Source: Eggerthellales bacterium UBA948 (GTDB lineage: Bacteria; Actinomycetota; Coriobacteriia; Coriobacteriales; UBA8131). Taken from it: a DNA stretch of 9,181 nucleotides. Below, piece by piece: positions 6,450 through 9,181 of this stretch (its first letter is position 1; the number at the start of each line of letters is the position of its first letter). The stretch lies in NCBI GenBank assembly GCA_002293265.1, contig DBCW01000007.1, positions 1,130 to 10,310 of the forward strand. The letters are read 5' to 3'. Position numbers and translations under genes: made by a program. Below the pieces are notes generated by a model that made no database searches, was not told the DNA's origin, and saw only the letters and a list, made by a program, of their open reading frames with translations.

Positions 6450-6512
6450 TCCGCAAATGGTATACTAAGTCATCCGCAAATGGTATACTAAATCATCCGC
6501 AAATGGTATAGT
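6450..6512 (+). repeat. Three tandem 23-bp repeats, each with an extended -10 motif
   Basis: Units start at 6450, 6473 and 6496 with an exact 23-base period. The shared block is TCCGCAAATGGTATA, followed in the first two units by CTAAGTCA or CTAAATCA; the third unit diverges after the block into GTATAGT. Every unit contains TGG directly before TATACT (units 1 and 2, TATACT at 6461 and 6484) or TATAGT (unit 3, at 6507). These are near-consensus extended -10 elements without evident -35 boxes. The palindromic GTATAC core could also serve as a protein-binding site. The array ends 45 bases before the ATPase ATG, so the third unit is the best-placed promoter, and the others may be operators or additional starts. 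Confidence 0.8.
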
Positions 6513-6557
6513 ATAGTGCCTATAAAAGGTTATTTACGTTTTGAGAAGGTGCCAAGA

Positions 6558-7832
6558 ATGGATGTCAAATATCAACCGCGATTAATTGATGAGTATTTGA
6601 AAGATACATTTTCGGAACTCCCTGCTGTAGAGATATTTGGGGCAAAAGCGGTTGGCAAAACCTCTACGGCACAACGTCTGTCTGCCAGCATGATTAAGCT
6701 TGACACCACGGAGGGAAAAGAGTTAGTCAAGGGTGGTGCGGCGGTACTTGCTCAACAAAAAAAGCTACTTTTACTTGACGAGTGGCAACGATTGCCAGAA
6801 AGTTGGGACATGGTTAGAAGACTTGTTGATGAAGACGGTGCATCAGCTCAATTCCTTCTAACGGGTAGTGCAGTGCCACAGGGAGTGAGTCTGCATAGCG
6901 GAGCAGGTCGTATTGTTCGCATCAAGATGCGTCCATTATCTTTGCAAGAGCGTGTTCTTACAAAAACATCAGTGAGCATAAAAGACCTTCTTTTGGGTAA
7001 AGCAGATGCTGTCTTTGGGTCTACCGATATTAGCCTGCCGGATTATCTGAAAGAGATTGTCCAATCGGGGTTTCCGGGGATACGAAATCGTTCGATGCAA
7101 GCTGTTTCATTGGCACTGGATGGATATATAGACAACATAATCCAAAAAGAGTTTCCCGAACAAGGTCTTATGGTTCGAAAACCCGATGTGCTAAAAAACT
7201 GGCTCCGTGCTTACGCATCTGCTACCGCTTCTACCGCCAGTTACCAAAGCATAATGGAGGCATCCACTCCGGGAGATGCTAAAAAACCTTCAAGAATTTC
7301 TACTACAGGATATAGAGATATTCTCGACAGTCTTTGGATCACTGATCGCGTTGATGCTTGGCTCCCAACCGTAAACACCTTGACACCATTAGGCAAGTCA
7401 CCAAAGCACTACCTTGTTGATCCTGCTTTATGCGCCAGATTGCTGAGAGTAACTTACGATCAACTATTACGAGGCGCAGAACACAAAATGCTGGGACCGC
7501 AACATGCATCGATTGCAGGCAGACTTTTTGAGTCACTTGTTGCACAAAGCTTGAAAGTATATTCGCAAGTAAATAATGCGGAGCTGCGTCATTTTAGAGA
7601 CTCAAAAAATGGATGGGAAATAGATTTTATTATCGAGCTTGATGATGTAATCCTTGCAATAGAAGTAAAGATGGCTGAGGCAGCCACCGATGACGACGCG
7701 AAAAGACTTAACTGGTTACGAAATAACCTTAAAACCAGAACAGTTATTGGAATGATTATTAACTCAGGAAGTACTGCATATACGCGCAAAGACGGTATCC
7801 ATGTTGTGCCTGCAGCATTGCTAGGGGCTTGA
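6558..7832 (+). CDS. AAA+ ATPase with C-terminal DUF4143 / PD-(D/E)XK-like domain (gene 1)
   Basis: ATP-binding protein of the AAA+/DUF4143 family, whose cellular role is poorly defined. The start is ATG 6558 with GAGAAGG at 6543-6549, giving 424 residues and the family opening YQPRLIDEYL. An in-frame GTG at 6516 would add 14 residues reaching into the promoter repeats and is less likely. Visible motifs are Walker A GAKAVGKT (28-35), Walker B LLLLDEWQRLP with D74 and E75, a sensor-like LLTGSA (100-105), and a long DUF4143 region. The C-terminal nuclease-fold-like core has GRLFESLVAQSL, WEIDFII (D356) and AIEVK (E369, K371). That is the PD-(D/E)XK pattern, though in this family nuclease activity is not established. 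No signal peptide or transmembrane segment is evident. A second, clearly different member of the family follows on the same strand. Immune, toxin-like or mobile-element functions cannot be told from sequence. Confidence 0.9.
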   Translation: MDVKYQPRLIDEYLKDTFSELPAVEIFGAKAVGKTSTAQRLSASMIKLDTTEGKELVKGGAAVLAQQKKLLLLDEWQRLPESWDMVRRLVDEDGASAQFLLTGSAVPQGVSLHSGAGRIVRIKMRPLSLQERVLTKTSVSIKDLLLGKADAVFGSTDISLPDYLKEIVQSGFPGIRNRSMQAVSLALDGYIDNIIQKEFPEQGLMVRKPDVLKNWLRAYASATASTASYQSIMEASTPGDAKKPSRISTTGYRDILDSLWITDRVDAWLPTVNTLTPLGKSPKHYLVDPALCARLLRVTYDQLLRGAEHKMLGPQHASIAGRLFESLVAQSLKVYSQVNNAELRHFRDSKNGWEIDFIIELDDVILAIEVKMAEAATDDDAKRLNWLRNNLKTRTVIGMIINSGSTAYTRKDGIHVVPAALLGA

Positions 7833-7875
7833 TAACAAGCACATTTTCTACCGGTTACTATAAGGAAACACCATG

Positions 7876-7954
7876 ATTCGCTCATGAAATGTGACAATTG
7901 TGCTTATATTCGCTCATCTTTTTGTAGTTTTAGCAGTTTTTTCACTCATGAAAT
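7876..7954 (+). repeat. Three short direct repeats (TTCGCTCATGAAAT type) before ATPase gene 2
   Basis: ATTCGCTCATGAAAT at 7876-7890, the partial ATTCGCTCAT at 7908-7917 and TTCACTCATGAAAT at 7941-7954 recur with spacings of 32 and about 32-33 bases, roughly three helical turns. The TTC(A/G)...TGAA ends give each full unit partial dyad symmetry. The array lies in the 7833-8022 gap between the two ATPase genes and just upstream of a candidate promoter, so a regulator-binding role is plausible. The sequence is unrelated to the 23-bp repeats in front of ATPase gene 1. Confidence 0.6.
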
Positions 7955-7964
7955 CGCATTTTCG

Positions 7965-7993
7965 TTGCTTGCAAGCCTTAAATAGCCTATAGT
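7965..7993 (+). promoter_or_regulatory. Candidate sigma-70-type promoter of ATPase gene 2
   Basis: TTGCTT (7965-7970) and TATAGT (7988-7993) are separated by the optimal 17 bases. The -10 matches consensus at five of six positions and the -35 at three. A perfect 10-bp palindrome GCTTGCAAGC (7967-7976) overlaps the -35 box and could be an operator. Transcription would begin near base 8000, leaving a leader of about 23 bases that holds GAGGTGA and the ATG at 8023. Confidence 0.5.
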
Positions 7994-8022
7994 ATTAAAG
8001 GAGATTTGAGGTGACCACGTAC

Positions 8023-9181
8023 ATGTTTTACCTAAAACGCAAGATAGATGTGTATCTTAAAGAGTGGCAATCTAGTACTAACAAAAAACCACTGATTGTC
8101 AAAGGGCCGAGGCAGGTGGGGAAAACTGAATCCATTCTCAAGTTTGGCGCTGAGAACTATGAGAGTGTAATTCAAATCAATTTTGTTGAAGAGTCTAAGT
8201 ATAAATCAATAACAACGGATGGATACAGTGCGGAAAATATTATCAAAAACATAACGCTCATCGATCCTGGAAAGCACTTTGTTCCTGAACGCACACTAAT
8301 CTTTTTCGATGAATTACAAGAGTTCCCTGACATCTCTACTTCATTGAAGTTTTTTAACCTAGACGGACGTTTTGATGTGATTTGCAGCGGCTCGATGCTT
8401 GGTGTTAACTATAAAAAAATTGAGAGCAATAGCGTTGGCTATAAAAGTGATTATATTATGAGATCACTAGACTTTGAAGAATTTCTTTGGGCAAAAGGCT
8501 TTAACGATACAACTGTTGATGAGCTTTTGAATCATATGATTGATTGCAAACCTTTTAATGAAATAGAAGTATCCACATTCAATTCGCATTTCTTAGATTT
8601 CTGCATATTAGGAGGAATGCCGGCTGTAGTGCGAGACTATATAGTTACTGATAGTTTCACCGGTTCTCTCGAGACACAGAGACAATTAATTATCGACTAC
8701 AAAGAAGATATCAAGAAATACGCCGATGGCGTGGATCAAACCAGAATAACAAATGTGTTTAATCGAATCCCTCTTCAACTTGCGAAAGACAATAAGAAAT
8801 TTCAAATATCTAAAGTAGCATCAGGAGCAAGATTCAAAGACTATCGGGGTTGCGTGGAGTGGTTGTCCGAAGCAGGTATCATCAATACATGTTATTGCTT
8901 GAACTACCCCGAACTACCGCTTAGAGGTAATTACGACGAGTCCAAATATAAGATTTACTTTTCTGATAACGGGTTACTGATAGCAATGTTGGACGAAGAG
9001 GCACAAGATGATTTAAGAGCAAACAGAAACCTCGGTGTTTACAAAGGGGCGCTTTATGAGAATTTTGTTGGAGAAGCACTGGTGAAGAGCGGCTACGAAT
9101 TGTTTTACTACAAACGTGAAGACTCTACGCTGGAAGAGGACTTTTTCTTAAGAACAGCAACAAATCTAATTCCGGTAGAAG
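8023..9181 (+). CDS. AAA+ ATPase with DUF4143 domain (gene 2), 3'-truncated by window edge
   Basis: Second ATPase of the AAA+/DUF4143 type, open to the last base of the window with 386 residues visible. ATG 8023 is preferred: it gives the family opening MFYLKRKIDVYLKEW and has GAGGTGA (8008-8014) eight bases upstream. It also fits a transcript start near 8000. In-frame GTG 8011, with AAGGAG upstream, is an alternative. Motifs are Walker A GPRQVGKT (28-35), Walker B LIFFDELQEFP (D96, E97), sensor-like ICSGSMLG (around 121), FEEFLWAKG, the DUF4143 segment CILGGMPAVVRDYI, and KIYFSDNGLLIAML. The C-terminal GALYENFVGEAL, LEEDFFL and PVE at the window end correspond to the PD-(D/E)XK-like core of gene 1. 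Apart from these motifs it has little similarity to gene 1, so it is not a recent duplicate. By eye its codons look more A+T-rich than the isc and molybdoenzyme genes. Function is unknown. Confidence 0.88.
   Translation, partial: MFYLKRKIDVYLKEWQSSTNKKPLIVKGPRQVGKTESILKFGAENYESVIQINFVEESKYKSITTDGYSAENIIKNITLIDPGKHFVPERTLIFFDELQEFPDISTSLKFFNLDGRFDVICSGSMLGVNYKKIESNSVGYKSDYIMRSLDFEEFLWAKGFNDTTVDELLNHMIDCKPFNEIEVSTFNSHFLDFCILGGMPAVVRDYIVTDSFTGSLETQRQLIIDYKEDIKKYADGVDQTRITNVFNRIPLQLAKDNKKFQISKVASGARFKDYRGCVEWLSEAGIINTCYCLNYPELPLRGNYDESKYKIYFSDNGLLIAMLDEEAQDDLRANRNLGVYKGALYENFVGEALVKSGYELFYYKREDSTLEEDFFLRTATNLIPVE

Noticed and set aside
6450..6512. Tandem 23-bp repeats as a CRISPR array
   Set aside because: The repeats are contiguous with no spacers, only three units, and each holds a promoter-like motif; no cas gene is visible.
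7884..7985. 33-codon ORF from ATG 7884 between the two ATPases (MKCDNCAYIRSSF...)
   Set aside because: No ribosome binding site at suitable distance, low-complexity Ser/Phe content, and it runs through the direct repeats and the candidate promoter.

Overview
The window looks like a chromosomal stretch of an anaerobic actinobacterium, most likely of the Coriobacteriia (Eggerthellaceae-like). This is an inference from three things: a DmsA-type molybdenum enzyme with the opening motif CWHNCGGRC, a NifS/NifU/Rrf2 iron-sulfur assembly cluster, and several AAA+/DUF4143 ATPase genes. The base composition is moderate by eye (not counted). No rRNA, tRNA, CRISPR array or transposase is visible.

Layout. 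(1) 2-1740, + strand: an iron-sulfur cluster assembly operon. It holds the 3' part of a NifS/IscS cysteine desulfurase, a NifU/IscU scaffold and, last, an IscR/Rrf2 regulator whose ATG overlaps the scaffold stop codon. (2) 1741-2074: a gene-free stretch with degenerate copies of a dispersed ATTCCC-N8-GGGAAT repeat, then a perfect 17-bp palindrome upstream of the next operon. (3) 2075-5217, + strand: a two-gene molybdenum enzyme operon, a DmsA-like catalytic subunit and a DmsB-like protein with 16 cysteines in four-cluster ferredoxin spacing. There is no Tat signal and no membrane-anchor gene, so a soluble cytoplasmic enzyme is inferred. (4) 5298-5333: a perfect 16-bp-stem hairpin of the same dispersed repeat family. 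(5) 6346-5399, - strand: a protein with two MarR domains in one reading frame, cut by a single TAG inside the first helix of the second domain. (6) 6450-9181, + strand: two different AAA+/DUF4143 ATPase genes, the second running off the end. Each is preceded by its own set of short direct repeats.

How they fit together: the Isc genes supply the iron-sulfur clusters that both molybdenum-enzyme subunits need, and IscR would adjust that supply. The broken tandem MarR regulator lies next to the molybdenum operon in convergent orientation and is a possible, unproven regulator of it. The ATPase pair is an accessory module of unknown function. The points most worth a second look are the TAG-split tandem MarR gene, the soluble molybdenum enzyme with Met in place of the conserved Lys/Arg after its fourth cluster cysteine, and the separate repeat arrays ahead of the two ATPases.
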